A stretch of 53,412 nt of DNA from Xenococcus sp. MO_188.B8 (GCA_030065615.1 JASJDR010000037.1:1-53412), one strand, 5' to 3'; numbered from the stretch's first letter, positions 26,929 to 36,611 are shown. Notes: a model not told the origin generated them from the sequence alone. Translations and numbers: made by a program.

Positions 26929-28527
26929 TTATTTTTTTAATTCAAAAAAGCTTTTAGTAATTGGCTGAAGTTGATTTAGTGGAATGTCCTTTAATGAATG
27001 TTCTAATGGATTATATACAAATATCCGATTAGTTCTGCCGGTCGAGCGCTCCTCGTTTGACTTAATAGCTGATATTTTTTCTGAGTTTAAGCCAAATTGT
27101 AATCGAACTTGGGGTTTGATAAAATGCGTAAAAGATAGTAACTCGAAAAATATATCCTCATTTATTTGATTGATTTCTGGAGCAATAATTAAAGAATCTG
27201 GAGATTGATTAACAACTGTGGCAATTTGACTTAAATCATCATAACTGGATAACTTAGCCCAAGATTTATGCCACCAATAATTAGCTTGTAAAAATACAGA
27301 ACAAGAAAGAATACCCAAAGTAATTAATAATACTAATAAGATTTTGCTGAGTAACTGTCTCCACACTTGACGAGCGTAAAATTCTGTAGCCAAATAGTAA
27401 GCAACAGCTATATCAATTCCTAAAAAACAAGGAGTTAAATAACGAGCAACTCGCGATCTTTGTCCGCCTGCAATTAAATCTGGTAAGATTAATGCGATCG
27501 CAGTAATACCGATTAAAGTAAAAATAAAAAGCCAAACTGATAATGGAGTTTTTCGATATAAATAATAAACAGAATATATCGTAAGCAAGAATAAGAAGAG
27601 AGTTGTGGGAATAATATAAATCGCTGGTGCAGTAGAATCTAAATTAATGTCAAAAAAAACACGGCTAATATTACCAATCCAAGATTTAGTCAATGATACA
27701 AAAGAAACATCGTCAGCTCGCCAATCACTAATTTTATAAGCATTGAGTTTAATAAATAGTAACCACGGAGAAAAAGCAACAATGCTTAGTACACTAGCAG
27801 TTATATATTTAGAATAATTTTTGTATTTTTTGAATCCTGATATACCCAGAAAATAAATTCCATGACCGATAGCCACAAAAAGAGAAAAGGGAAAACTATA
27901 CAAGCTTAAGGTTAAACTAATAGAATAAAATATCCAATTATAGTTTTTCTGAGTTCTCATTGCTCTGAGAAAAAAAATACTCGACAATAAAATCATTACT
28001 GACCATAAACTGTAGGGTCTAGCTTCTTGCGCATAGAGAAGATGAAAAGGAGAAATAGCAATTAATATTATTGCTGTCCAACCTACAGCAGATGATTTGA
28101 ATAATTCTCGACACAGCCAGTAAATACAGGGAAATATTAACAGACTAATAATAGCCGATAAGCTACGAGCAACTGTAATTGAATTACCAAATATTTTGAA
28201 CCAAACCCAAGAAATTAAATAATATAAAGGTGGGTTTTGAGGTTCGTTATTCGCTAGAACTATTATGGGAGAAAAAAAACTTTTATCTGCATTAGGATAT
28301 TGATATTTTTGAAGCTCGCCAAAATTAATTTCTTGTTGCTGAGATAGTTCTTGAGTAGCTTCGGTTACTGTGTATCCAGCGACACCGAAAGAATTGATGA
28401 CTTCATCATGCCAGTATAATCTTTGCTCTAGATTAGTAAAGCGAAATAGGATGCCTATGATCAGCAAAATAATAGCTGCAAATTTTAGCCATTTAATTTG
28501 TGGTTGAGATCTATTTTCTAGTGACAT
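26929..28527 (-). CDS. GT39-like membrane glycosyltransferase
   Basis: The 532 residues start with a membrane helix followed by RLYWHDEVINSFGVAGYT, where the D-E pair is in the catalytic loop of GT39/PMT-type GT-C enzymes. About eleven further helices follow, including LLYAQEARPYSLW, which is common to this family, and then a short soluble tail. It probably uses a polyprenyl-phosphate sugar at the membrane. It is convergent with the 698-residue gene and divergent from the small membrane-protein pair at 29.2-31 kb. The acceptor is unknown. Confidence 0.85.
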   Translation of the reverse strand: MSLENRSQPQIKWLKFAAIILLIIGILFRFTNLEQRLYWHDEVINSFGVAGYTVTEATQELSQQQEINFGELQKYQYPNADKSFFSPIIVLANNEPQNPPLYYLISWVWFKIFGNSITVARSLSAIISLLIFPCIYWLCRELFKSSAVGWTAIILIAISPFHLLYAQEARPYSLWSVMILLSSIFFLRAMRTQKNYNWIFYSISLTLSLYSFPFSLFVAIGHGIYFLGISGFKKYKNYSKYITASVLSIVAFSPWLLFIKLNAYKISDWRADDVSFVSLTKSWIGNISRVFFDINLDSTAPAIYIIPTTLFLFLLTIYSVYYLYRKTPLSVWLFIFTLIGITAIALILPDLIAGGQRSRVARYLTPCFLGIDIAVAYYLATEFYARQVWRQLLSKILLVLLITLGILSCSVFLQANYWWHKSWAKLSSYDDLSQIATVVNQSPDSLIIAPEINQINEDIFFELLSFTHFIKPQVRLQFGLNSEKISAIKSNEERSTGRTNRIFVYNPLEHSLKDIPLNQLQPITKSFFELKK

Positions 28528-29225
28528 TTCAATATTTTATTATTTCATAAATTAGCTATATTGATTTAAGTTGCCTAATAAAGACACAAAATCAATCAGA
28601 TATTTCAACATAGAAATTATCATCCCATAAAAATTATATAGATAATCCTAATTCATGAATTATTCTGCAATGTCTATTTACTAAAACTTTAAATACATAT
28701 ATCAAAAGTTTGTCAACTTTCACTATTGATTACTGAAATTTTTTATAAACTTTAAATTATTTGACCTCAGTACTAAATTGTATTATGATAAATTTTATCT
28801 TGAAACTAATTTTCTCATAACCAAAGTAGATGTTAGAAATAAATAATTTACAATCTAATAAATATACCTACTAAATTTATAAGTTATTTAATTTAATCTA
28901 ATCTATTTTCTCAAAACTTCATATTTTAAGCTTCCGAAAAAAAAGCAAAATAATAGATATCAACTTCTGTTGCTATAATCACTTTTACTAAATCTCTCGA
29001 AGTCGCTTCTAGTATTAATTTTTAAGATCTATTAATAAGGGGGTTGAGGATGTATATTTGGTATGAAGAGAGAGTTTATTAGTAAAGATTAACTCCACTA
29101 AATTGTAGTCTCTACTATGGCAAACTGAATAATTATTTATGTAATTAAGTACTTTTTTCACAAATCTATTAACGATTAAATTTACTATGTAATCAAAGTT
29201 AAATTTTTACAAATATCTAGTTAAT
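28528..29225. other. Long AT-rich intergenic region
   Basis: This is about 700 bp between divergent genes and must hold both promoters. It is very AT-rich with many short poly-A/T runs. I see no open frame, repeat, RNA gene or confident promoter pair. Confidence 0.5.
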
Positions 29226-29876
29226 ATGAACAAAAAATCATTTTTAGCTCAAATAATGAGGATTTATAAAATTTTTTTAATCATTTATTTTCCGGCTTTT
29301 TTTCTCTTGTTAGTGGTGGGAATTATCTCTTGGCGAACGAATATACCGATCATGAACTTCACTCGCGATCCTTTAGGCATTATGAACGCTCCATTTTATA
29401 TTGGTATTCTTTCTAATCTTGGGATTTTATTTTGGGCTGCTGGTTCAGCAATTTGTTTTTTTTCGGCTGCAATTATTACTTATATCAATCCTAAAAGCCA
29501 AGCTTTTTATTTTTTGTTATTTGGCGGCATCATAACTACAGTTTTACTATACGATGATTTTTTTCAGTTTCATGAAAGGGTTTTCCCTAAGTATCTAAAT
29601 ACTTCAGAAAGTCAAGTTTTTATCATATATTTCTTGATGATATTAGCTTATCTAATTTTCTTTAGAAAAAAAATTATGGCCACTGATTTTTTGGTGCTAG
29701 GAATGGCATTGCTAGGATTTACTATTTCAGCAACTATAGATGAAGTTTTTGTTAATCATTTTAGGGGCAAGTTTTTAGTTGAAGATGGTTTTAAGTTCTT
29801 AAGTATAATAAGTTGGACAACTTATTATACTAGAGTTGGAATTACAGAAATAAAGTATCATTTAAAAACAAATTAA
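29226..29876 (+). CDS. Small multi-spanning membrane protein with acidic/His pattern
   Basis: The 216 residues form about six membrane helices. Charged residues sit in or beside helices: LLYDDFFQFHE (D110, D111, H116, E117), IDEVFVNHF (D172, E173, H178) and LVEDGFKF (E186, D187). The next gene product has the same pattern, so the two look like distant relatives. Buried Asp/Glu/His sets suggest a metal site or proton path in the membrane, but no known enzyme family is recognised. It probably shares a transcript with the following gene (133 bp gap). Confidence 0.7.
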   Translation: MNKKSFLAQIMRIYKIFLIIYFPAFFLLLVVGIISWRTNIPIMNFTRDPLGIMNAPFYIGILSNLGILFWAAGSAICFFSAAIITYINPKSQAFYFLLFGGIITTVLLYDDFFQFHERVFPKYLNTSESQVFIIYFLMILAYLIFFRKKIMATDFLVLGMALLGFTISATIDEVFVNHFRGKFLVEDGFKFLSIISWTTYYTRVGITEIKYHLKTN

Positions 29877-30009
29877 ATTCATATCAAATATTTGTCTCTA
29901 TATAAATTGCAGGTAATTTATATGAATTATTAAATGTAATTATAGGAAGCAAATGCATTACAATTAGTTACAAAATTTCATAGTACAGCAACTACAGTAA
30001 ATTGCCAAG

Positions 30010-31038
30010 ATGAAGAATTTAAAATCAAATAAATATATTTATAAACCAATAGGTAATTATTTAATAGAAGCTGATCTGGTTTCTCAAGATCAAATATTTA
30101 AGGCTCTACAAGAACAAAAAATAACTGAAGAGAGATTTGGTGATATTTTAGTACGTCAAGGTGGTATCAAAAGAAACACTCTCGATTATTTTGTTGAAAA
30201 AATTGTCGAACCTGATCGACTTAAGAATAATCAACAAGATTTATCTGACGAACTAACAAATGGTACATCGGACAGTTCCCAAATAGCTTCAGATCGACTA
30301 GCTAAAACTTTAAATTTACCCACCTTAGAACTATCCCCTCAAAAAGTCTGCCGTTTGCTGCTAATTATCATTACATGTCTTATTATTGTCAGTTCCGTAA
30401 CACAATTTGGCGCATTTTTTCTAAATCAATCTTCATCAGCAGGTTATTCTGGAAGATTGTTCCGTTTAGATGAGGAAATAAATATTCCGACTTTATACTC
30501 TAGCTTAGCTTTGGCATTTTGCTCGATATTACTAGCCATAATTAGTTATATGAAAAGAGTAATTAATTCCAGCTATGCAGGTTATTGGAAAGGGTTATCA
30601 TTAATTTTTTTATACCTTGCAATAGACGAAATGTGCAGTATTCATGAAATATTAAGCACGCTTAGACCTATATTAAATGCTGGAGGATTATTATATTTTA
30701 CATGGGTAATTCCTGGCTCCATTTTTGTAGCGGTTTTTTTACTAATATTTTGGCGATTTATTCAATCGTTACCCCGAAAAACCAGAAATTTATTTATTAT
30801 TGCCGGAACTATATATGTTGGGGGTGCGATTGGCATGGAAATGATTGGTGGATATCATGCTGAAGCCTATGGTGAAGATAACCCTATGTATTCGCTGATT
30901 ACTACAATTGAAGAATCCTTGGAAATGTTTGGCATTGCAGTTTTTATCTATGCATTATTGTCTTACATCACATCCCATCTTAATGTAGTAAATTTGCGAG
31001 TTGATTTTCACCAAGATAAAAAGTCTCAGGTAAATTAG
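30010..31038 (+). CDS. Membrane protein with N-terminal GspE-N/MshEN-like domain
   Basis: The protein has 342 residues. Residues 13-65 (IGNYLIEADLVSQDQI through RFGDILVRQGGI) resemble the small helical domain found at the N-terminus of GspE/PilB ATPases. A linker of about 45 residues leads to a membrane domain of 6-7 helices. It carries AIDEMCSIHE (D206, E207, H212, E213), GMEMIGGYH (E277, H283) and TIEESLEMF (E301, E302), the same acidic/His layout as the preceding gene. The N-terminal module may bind a nucleotide second messenger or a partner; that is inference from the family. It lies 59 bp upstream of a glycosyltransferase gene. Confidence 0.72.
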   Translation: MKNLKSNKYIYKPIGNYLIEADLVSQDQIFKALQEQKITEERFGDILVRQGGIKRNTLDYFVEKIVEPDRLKNNQQDLSDELTNGTSDSSQIASDRLAKTLNLPTLELSPQKVCRLLLIIITCLIIVSSVTQFGAFFLNQSSSAGYSGRLFRLDEEINIPTLYSSLALAFCSILLAIISYMKRVINSSYAGYWKGLSLIFLYLAIDEMCSIHEILSTLRPILNAGGLLYFTWVIPGSIFVAVFLLIFWRFIQSLPRKTRNLFIIAGTIYVGGAIGMEMIGGYHAEAYGEDNPMYSLITTIEESLEMFGIAVFIYALLSYITSHLNVVNLRVDFHQDKKSQVN

Positions 31039-31097
31039 TATCGCTTAACTAATTCAGATTTGTTTTGGATATATTTTTAAATTTATTTGTTACTAAG

Positions 31098-31862
31098 ATG
31101 CTTGTTTTTATTATTCCGCTTAAAAGTCAGCAAGTTTCCAAATCCTGGAGTCGCTTATCTCAATTGGTCGAAAGATCTGTTAAATCTATCTGCAATCAAA
31201 CTTCTCCTGATTTTAGAGTCATTGTAGTTTGTCACGAAAAACCAGACATTCAATTCCATCATCCTAAGATTAACTATATTTCAGTTGATTTCCCCCCCCC
31301 TAATCTAGATAGTGCCAGTTTCGGTGAAGTTCGGGGTATCGGAGATATAGATAAAGCTAAAAAAGTTTTAACTGGATTAATCTATGCCGAGAAATTTCAG
31401 CCGTCTCATATTATGGTAGTTGATGCTGATGACTGTGTGAGTAAATATTTGGCAGAATTGGTAAATCAGCATCCTCAATGTGATGGATGGTATTTTAGAA
31501 AAGGTTACGTTCATGAAGAAGGTAGCAAATTGGTATATTTAAACACCAAAAATTTTAATCAATCCTGTGGAACATCGATAATAATTAAATATAGATTGTA
31601 TCATTTATTATTTCTTAACGAAAATTACTACGATCATCACAATCACTTACTGAAAGATGGAACAGTACTTGAAGAATTGCCATTTATTGGTGCTATATAC
31701 ATTATAAAAAATGGCGAAAATCAGTTTATGACTATCGCTAGGACAAAACAGATTAAAACAAGAGAAAATCGCTTACTGTTTTTAATTAGAAAAGTTATGA
31801 AATATAGACCTTTATTATTAACGAAAGCGATGCGTTATAATTTTGGATTATATAAACTCTGA
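31098..31862 (+). CDS. GT-A glycosyltransferase family protein
   Basis: ATG at 31098 is chosen because the 33 nt upstream could only start at TTG. The 254 residues begin LVFIIPLKSQ, the first strand of a GT2-like fold. RSVKSICNQTSPDFRVIVV follows, and VVDADDCVS provides the D-x-D metal/nucleotide-sugar motif. There are no membrane helices. The C-terminus is basic and may touch the membrane surface. It is convergent with the ATP-grasp gene, one base apart. Donor and acceptor are unknown; the context suggests surface polysaccharide. Confidence 0.8.
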   Translation: MLVFIIPLKSQQVSKSWSRLSQLVERSVKSICNQTSPDFRVIVVCHEKPDIQFHHPKINYISVDFPPPNLDSASFGEVRGIGDIDKAKKVLTGLIYAEKFQPSHIMVVDADDCVSKYLAELVNQHPQCDGWYFRKGYVHEEGSKLVYLNTKNFNQSCGTSIIIKYRLYHLLFLNENYYDHHNHLLKDGTVLEELPFIGAIYIIKNGENQFMTIARTKQIKTRENRLLFLIRKVMKYRPLLLTKAMRYNFGLYKL

Positions 31863-31863
31863 A

Positions 31864-32847
31864 TTATTTTATTAGGTTTGATTCTATAAAAATAGATTCA
31901 TCATGACGTAACATGATCATTCCTTCTTGCCAATCATCAATTTTTATGGATAAATCCTGCTGAAGAAGCATTTGTAAAATCCATTCGGGATAATTGGCAC
32001 CTGCTTTAATTGAAAGGGGAATACCACCACCAAAACGAGGATTTATTTCAATAAAAATAATCTCATTATTCGGCAGCTGAAAACATTGTATATTAATACA
32101 ACCGATCGCACCAGGTAAAGCTTCAGCAATTGTTTTTCCTGCGGTCATAAGCTCCCAATTTTTTACCGTAATTCCTTTACTAATTTCTCCTGCCCTAGTT
32201 TCTATTCTCAGGCGAGGCACAACGCATCTAACTCCACCCGCAAAATCTATTAAAATATCGAGAGTATATTCTTGACCTGTCAGTAATTCTTGAACAATCG
32301 CATTGTCAATATAATCTTTAAAAAATGCTAATTCTTTAGCATTATTAATAATCGTTACTCCGATACTAGAACTGCCATTAGCTGGTTTGATCAAACAAGG
32401 ATACTGAGATTTATGATTAGCTAAAATAGTTTCTGGATCAAGAATTGCCGGTGTTGGCACCCCAAGTTGCTGGAAGAAACTGCTAGTTTTTCCTTTATCA
32501 AGACAAATTTCATTAGTTTCTGGCGAAGAAACCAGGATCGTTACTCCCAATTCCGCAAAATTTTGACGATGGAGAGACAGTTTATATAGCTCAGTATCAA
32601 TCAACGGTATTAATAATTTGATATGGTGCCGCTGGCAAATTTCTTGGAGACGATTAATGTAATTAGGATCGCTAACTCGTGAAACTGGTTCATAAACATC
32701 AGCAATCACCGCCGTAGGAATATAATGATTGCAATCAGCAACAATAATTTTGCCTTTAAGATTAAGATTATTCAGTGATTGCCTGAAAGAGTTGAGCAAT
32801 TCAACTCTTCTTCCTGCACTTGTAAATAAAATGTTAACTTCTTCCAT
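31864..32847 (-). CDS. ATP-grasp (carbamoyl-phosphate-synthase-like) enzyme
   Basis: The 327 residues contain an N-terminal pre-ATP-grasp Rossmann part (NILFTSAGRRVELL) and an ATP-grasp core. The core has LIKPANGSSSIGV, the QELLTGQEYTLDILID lid and the IFIEINPRFGGG metal-binding motif. Proteins of this group ligate a carboxylate to an amine or modify sugars in surface-polysaccharide clusters. The substrate here is unknown. It is convergent with the glycosyltransferase gene, with one base between the stops. Confidence 0.85.
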   Translation of the reverse strand: MEEVNILFTSAGRRVELLNSFRQSLNNLNLKGKIIVADCNHYIPTAVIADVYEPVSRVSDPNYINRLQEICQRHHIKLLIPLIDTELYKLSLHRQNFAELGVTILVSSPETNEICLDKGKTSSFFQQLGVPTPAILDPETILANHKSQYPCLIKPANGSSSIGVTIINNAKELAFFKDYIDNAIVQELLTGQEYTLDILIDFAGGVRCVVPRLRIETRAGEISKGITVKNWELMTAGKTIAEALPGAIGCINIQCFQLPNNEIIFIEINPRFGGGIPLSIKAGANYPEWILQMLLQQDLSIKIDDWQEGMIMLRHDESIFIESNLIK

Positions 32848-32879
32848 AGTAGATATTGCCTAGTTTTCGATTCCTGAAT

Positions 32880-33035
32880 CCGTGTTCTAGTAGTCTCTCA
32901 GAGAGACCCCGTTGTAAAAGACAGCCTCTTCCCAAGAGACGGGTGAGCGAAAAAATGCGTGGGGACTTGGGGACTTGAGGAATAATTATCTCCCTATTTA
33001 CCACAGTCAATTTTGCTCATCCCCAAGAGACGGCG
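32880..33035. repeat. Dispersed intergenic repeat (CCAAGAGA family)
   Basis: AAAAGACAGCCTCTTCCCAA and CCAAGAGACGG occur here, and the CCAAGAGACGG core returns near 33021. A close relative is at about 36533-36580 and a short one near 53262. They are non-coding mobile-looking repeats of low complexity. Confidence 0.55.
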
Positions 33036-33048
33036 GGGCGATGCTCTA

Positions 33049-34461
33049 CTAGATTCTGGCTTCAAAAGCGATTCCCTCATCAATGAAACCAGGAAAATTA
33101 TTCCGAATATTATCGGCTTCGGAACCTGCGGCATAAAGATAAGTTCCAGGGACATTGGTATTTTGGAAGCGTGAGAAAGCTGTTTCTTCATTAGAACCTG
33201 CTCCATAGACATAGAAGGCAATTCCTTCTTCGGTGAAAGCATTCGCAAAATTAGGATCTGCATTAATGCTGTTGCGTTCATCTTCTCCTACAAACAAGTA
33301 GGTTCCTGGTAGCTGATTACTTTGGAAACGGAACAAAGGAATTAACTCGTCGTCGGGCTCAATGGCTACATTGAATGCTACCCCTTCTTCCATAAACCCA
33401 GGAAAATTATTCCGAATATCTTGCGCTTCTTCACCGGTGGCATAAAGATAAGTTCCAGGGACATTGGTATTTTGGAAGCGAAAGAAAGCGGTATCTAATG
33501 GCCCCATATTAGGATCATCAGATTCATTAATCGTCAATGAAAATGTTTCTTCTACGAAATCACCTGCCAAATCTGTTGCTCGAATAGTAATCTCTGCTGT
33601 TCCAAATTGCTCGGGGATATTATCCAAAACAAGCTGATTATTGCTGATAATGGCATTGACTAAACTAGGATTAGAATTATCTACGACGCTATATGTTAAT
33701 TCGGGCTCTTGAGAAACTGTGATGTTACTATAACGAACAAAGTTTTCATCCCCTGTTAACGAAGGATTAACCGGGTCATTAACAATCAGAGGTAGATTTT
33801 GAAACGCACCCTGACCAAAAAAGCCTCTGCCGTCAAACACATCAATCGAAGCTATCGTATCTAAAATATCGAGATCGCTTTGACCTAAAACCTCACCAAA
33901 AACTGTAAATCCACCATTCTGATTATCAAGATTTGCCGAATTGTCATCATTTAGATTAAAAAACCATTGATTAGTCGCACTATCAGGATCTTCGCCAAGT
34001 TTTGCCATGGCGATTGTGCCCTGCAGGTTAGAACGATCTGAGCTAAACTCGTTGACTACTGGAGGATCGCTAGGGATTACACCTATAGCACTAGGAGGAT
34101 TGGTGTCTAACACATCGGCTAATCCCTCAGCAGTAAAGCCCCCGCCTTGGATGACAAAACCTGGAACTGAACGATGGATAATCGTATTGACATAGTCACC
34201 ATCGCTAACATAGTTAAGAAAGTTTTGCACAGTTAAGGGCGCACCTTGACCTTCTTGATCAAATAGTAAAACATTGGTTACACCGCTACCCAAATCAAAA
34301 CGAGGATTATTAACTGTACTGTTATCTAAATTAAAACTAGCAACTAATCCAGTTGTGAACGGATCGTCAAAATGATTCCGGAGATTAAAGGTTATATCTC
34401 CTGTGTTTCGGAACGCATCAATATCATTAATGGAACTCGTAACAACTGGTAAAGTATTCAT
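33049..34461 (-). CDS. Cyclophilin-type peptidyl-prolyl isomerase with C-terminal repeats
   Basis: The protein has 470 residues. Residues 1 to about 230 form a cyclophilin domain: IHRSVPGFVIQGGGF, ATNQWFFNL and NGGFTVFGEVL are the usual landmarks. A cadherin-like stretch follows (about 235-320). Three repeats of about 47 residues end the protein. Each carries (F/S)RFQ(N/S)xxxPGTYL and a variant of F-x-EEG-x-AF, similar to DUF5648-type repeats. No N-terminal signal peptide is visible, so export, if any, would be by a C-terminal route. The first and third repeats are nearly identical in DNA, which suggests recent copying. It is probably a secreted or surface foldase; that is inference. Confidence 0.87.
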   Translation of the reverse strand: MNTLPVVTSSINDIDAFRNTGDITFNLRNHFDDPFTTGLVASFNLDNSTVNNPRFDLGSGVTNVLLFDQEGQGAPLTVQNFLNYVSDGDYVNTIIHRSVPGFVIQGGGFTAEGLADVLDTNPPSAIGVIPSDPPVVNEFSSDRSNLQGTIAMAKLGEDPDSATNQWFFNLNDDNSANLDNQNGGFTVFGEVLGQSDLDILDTIASIDVFDGRGFFGQGAFQNLPLIVNDPVNPSLTGDENFVRYSNITVSQEPELTYSVVDNSNPSLVNAIISNNQLVLDNIPEQFGTAEITIRATDLAGDFVEETFSLTINESDDPNMGPLDTAFFRFQNTNVPGTYLYATGEEAQDIRNNFPGFMEEGVAFNVAIEPDDELIPLFRFQSNQLPGTYLFVGEDERNSINADPNFANAFTEEGIAFYVYGAGSNEETAFSRFQNTNVPGTYLYAAGSEADNIRNNFPGFIDEGIAFEARI

Positions 34462-34786
34462 TTAAAAGACTTGTTTTGTACTAGGTTATTTTGGTATTTC
34501 TATTGGAGAAAAATACTGCCACTATTGCTACAAGATCAAGTTTTAGTAAATTAGAAATTAGTCGAACATTGATTTGGTGATAGTATTGATTCCTGCTAGA
34601 TCTTACTCTCGAAAAACCTGAACGCACAGAAGCTATTTTAAGTGTTAACCTAAATACTACGATTCTCTGGAAAACTGCCGAAATGATACTAGATACATTG
34701 CAGCTAAATTAGTTTGGTATAATTTGACTAAATAACATTTAACTTGTCTCTAATGACATTTAGTTAGTTACCGTATAGTACAACAG

Positions 34787-34860
34787 GGCGAACGATGGGA
34801 ATCGAACCCACGAATGGTGGAACCACAATCCACTGCCTTAACCACTTGGCTACGCTCGCC
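34787..34860 (-). tRNA. trnH: tRNA-His (GTG anticodon)
   Basis: The minus-strand cloverleaf has acceptor GCGAGCG pairing with CGTTCGC, with an extra encoded G at -1 opposite C73, the identity feature of tRNA-His. The D-arm, anticodon loop TTGTGGT with GTG, and T-arm GGGTTCGATTCCC are intact. No CCA is encoded. Confidence 0.97.
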
Positions 34861-34956
34861 ATTCATTTCGATTTACTAATATAACATACTTTTGTGATGA
34901 ATCTTTCGTTAATCTAGAATATTGTGCAATCATATGTTGTTCCCGGGCAGAACCGA

Positions 34957-35322
34957 ATGTCAAAAATCAATCAAAAAATTTGTAAATTGGGGTTAATCTT
35001 ATCTGGCTCTATTCTGTTGATAACTAATCCAGGAAACAGAAATTACGAACAATATGCTTCGACAAAATTAAACAATTATCTTAAAGATAATGTTTGTTCT
35101 GAGGCTACAAAAAACTTACGTAAACCTTGTCTCATTTTGGTAGATTTGGCTCGCCCGCAATTAAATTTTGCGATTGCCAATCAAACCCAACGGCAAAACT
35201 TCCTTTTTTTTAGTATCTATCAAACCGATTTATCGATTCCCTCTGCATTGCCTGACTATCACTTTGAAACCTTGGGGATATTTGATAAATTTTATACCTA
35301 TTCTGCAGAAAGCTCAGAGTAA
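34957..35322 (+). CDS. DUF4359 family protein
   Basis: The frame opens at a GTG at 34924, but the ATG at 34957 fits the family better and gives 121 residues. A single N-terminal hydrophobic helix (about residues 10-23) with ITNPG after it anchors the protein. The conserved QNFLFFSIYQTDLS and YHFETLGIFDKFY follow. The soluble part probably lies in the periplasm or thylakoid lumen. The family is widespread in cyanobacteria and uncharacterised. It is followed by fabI in the same direction, about 100 bp away. Confidence 0.85.
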   Translation: MSKINQKICKLGLILSGSILLITNPGNRNYEQYASTKLNNYLKDNVCSEATKNLRKPCLILVDLARPQLNFAIANQTQRQNFLFFSIYQTDLSIPSALPDYHFETLGIFDKFYTYSAESSE

Positions 35323-35424
35323 AAGGTAAAAGGTAATAGAGATTTTCCTGATTCTTCATCGTTTATAAATGTCCAGGCGGTTGTACTATAGATAGTTGCG
35401 GCTAAAACATAGGATAAAGATCGG

Positions 35425-36198
35425 ATGTTAGATTTAACAGGAAAAAATGCTTTTGTTACGGGAATCGCCAATAATCGTTCTATTGCTTGGGGTATTGCCC
35501 AACAATTGCATAAGGCAGGAGCTAATTTAGGGGTTAATTACCTTCCTGATGAAAAAGGACGTTATGAAAAAAAAGTTAAACAATTAGTCGAACCCCTGAA
35601 TCCCGATTTGATCCTACCCTGTGATGTGCAGGATGATGCTTTAATGGAAGAGATGTTTAAAGCGATCGCAGATAAATGGGGCAAGTTAGATATTCTGATT
35701 CATTGCTTAGCTTTTGCGGATAAAGAATATTTGATGGGAGACTATAGCAGTGTTCCGAGAGATGCTTTTAACAAATCCTTAGATATTAGTGCCTATTCTT
35801 TAACTCATTTTGCCCGTCTGGCGAAGCCTTTAATGCCAGAAGGTGGTAGCATTGTCACCCTATCCTATATTGGAGGTGTTAAGGTGATGCCCAACTATAA
35901 TGTGATGGGAGTTGCCAAATCTGCGCTGGAAATGAGTGTTCGCTATCTCGCTTCAGAATTAGGACCGCAAAATGTTCGGGTTAATGGTATTTCCGCAGGA
36001 CCAATCAGGACTTTGGCTTCTTCTGCTGTTGGAGGAATTCTCGATATGATTCGTCAAATGGAAGAAGTGGCACCCCTCAGACGAACTGTTACCCAAGAAG
36101 AAGTAGGGAATACAGCAGCATTTTTATGTAGCGATCTTGCTAGTGGAATTACGGGACAGATTATCTATGTCGATGCGGGATACGAAATCATGGGATAA
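35425..36198 (+). CDS. fabI: Enoyl-[acyl-carrier-protein] reductase (NADH)
   Basis: The 257 residues give a full-length FabI, the last step of each fatty-acid elongation round. The N-terminal GIANNRSIAWGIA is the FabI-type nucleotide motif. The active-site Tyr and Lys are in LSYIGG and NYNVMGVAKSA. SAGPIRTLAS and the terminal GQIIYVDAGYEIMG complete the short-chain dehydrogenase fold. The enzyme is cytosolic. The start ATG is the only one fitting the family N-terminus MLDLTGKNAFVTG. Confidence 0.97.
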   Translation: MLDLTGKNAFVTGIANNRSIAWGIAQQLHKAGANLGVNYLPDEKGRYEKKVKQLVEPLNPDLILPCDVQDDALMEEMFKAIADKWGKLDILIHCLAFADKEYLMGDYSSVPRDAFNKSLDISAYSLTHFARLAKPLMPEGGSIVTLSYIGGVKVMPNYNVMGVAKSALEMSVRYLASELGPQNVRVNGISAGPIRTLASSAVGGILDMIRQMEEVAPLRRTVTQEEVGNTAAFLCSDLASGITGQIIYVDAGYEIMG

Positions 36199-36611
36199 TT
36201 ACACTCAGCATTTAACATTTAACATTGTTCAGTTAATCGTTAATATTTGTAGGGGCGCAAGCGGTGGAAGCCCCTAGAGGATTAGCTTCGGGGCGTGCGA
36301 AGCGGTATTTTTATGCGCTTGCGCTTGCGAAGCTCTACCCGCAGGGTCAGCTCTACCCGCAGGGGCAGCGGTACCCTTTAGGGTTAGGGCAGCGTGAGAC
36401 GCTTGCCCAGCTTCGTGCTCTGGGTTTATCCAGCTCCGTGTTCTGGGAACGCGCACGGGGGCGTACAAGCTTTTGAGGAAACCTCAACGGTAGACGTTCC
36501 CATGTCGAGGGAACTTCGACGGGCTTCCACCGCAAAAGACAGCCCCTTACCAAGAGAGGTAATGTCCACCAAGAGAGGCTTGCGCCCATGATTTTAGAAA
36601 ATTAACAACTG
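36199..36611. repeat. GC-rich intergenic repeat patch
   Basis: About 36250-36590 is markedly GC-rich compared with its surroundings. It contains two tandem CTCTACCCGCAGGG units (about 36332 and 36350), GGTACC(CTTTAGGGT) and CCAAGAGAGG repeats. The short frames seen on both strands have no coding character. A related CTCTACCCGAAGG unit is at 53236. It is a cluster of dispersed cyanobacterial repeats. Confidence 0.75.

Noticed and set aside
36264..36591. Overlapping frames on both strands downstream of fabI
   Set aside because: The region is GC-rich repeat DNA, the translations are low complexity, and there are no ribosome binding sites.
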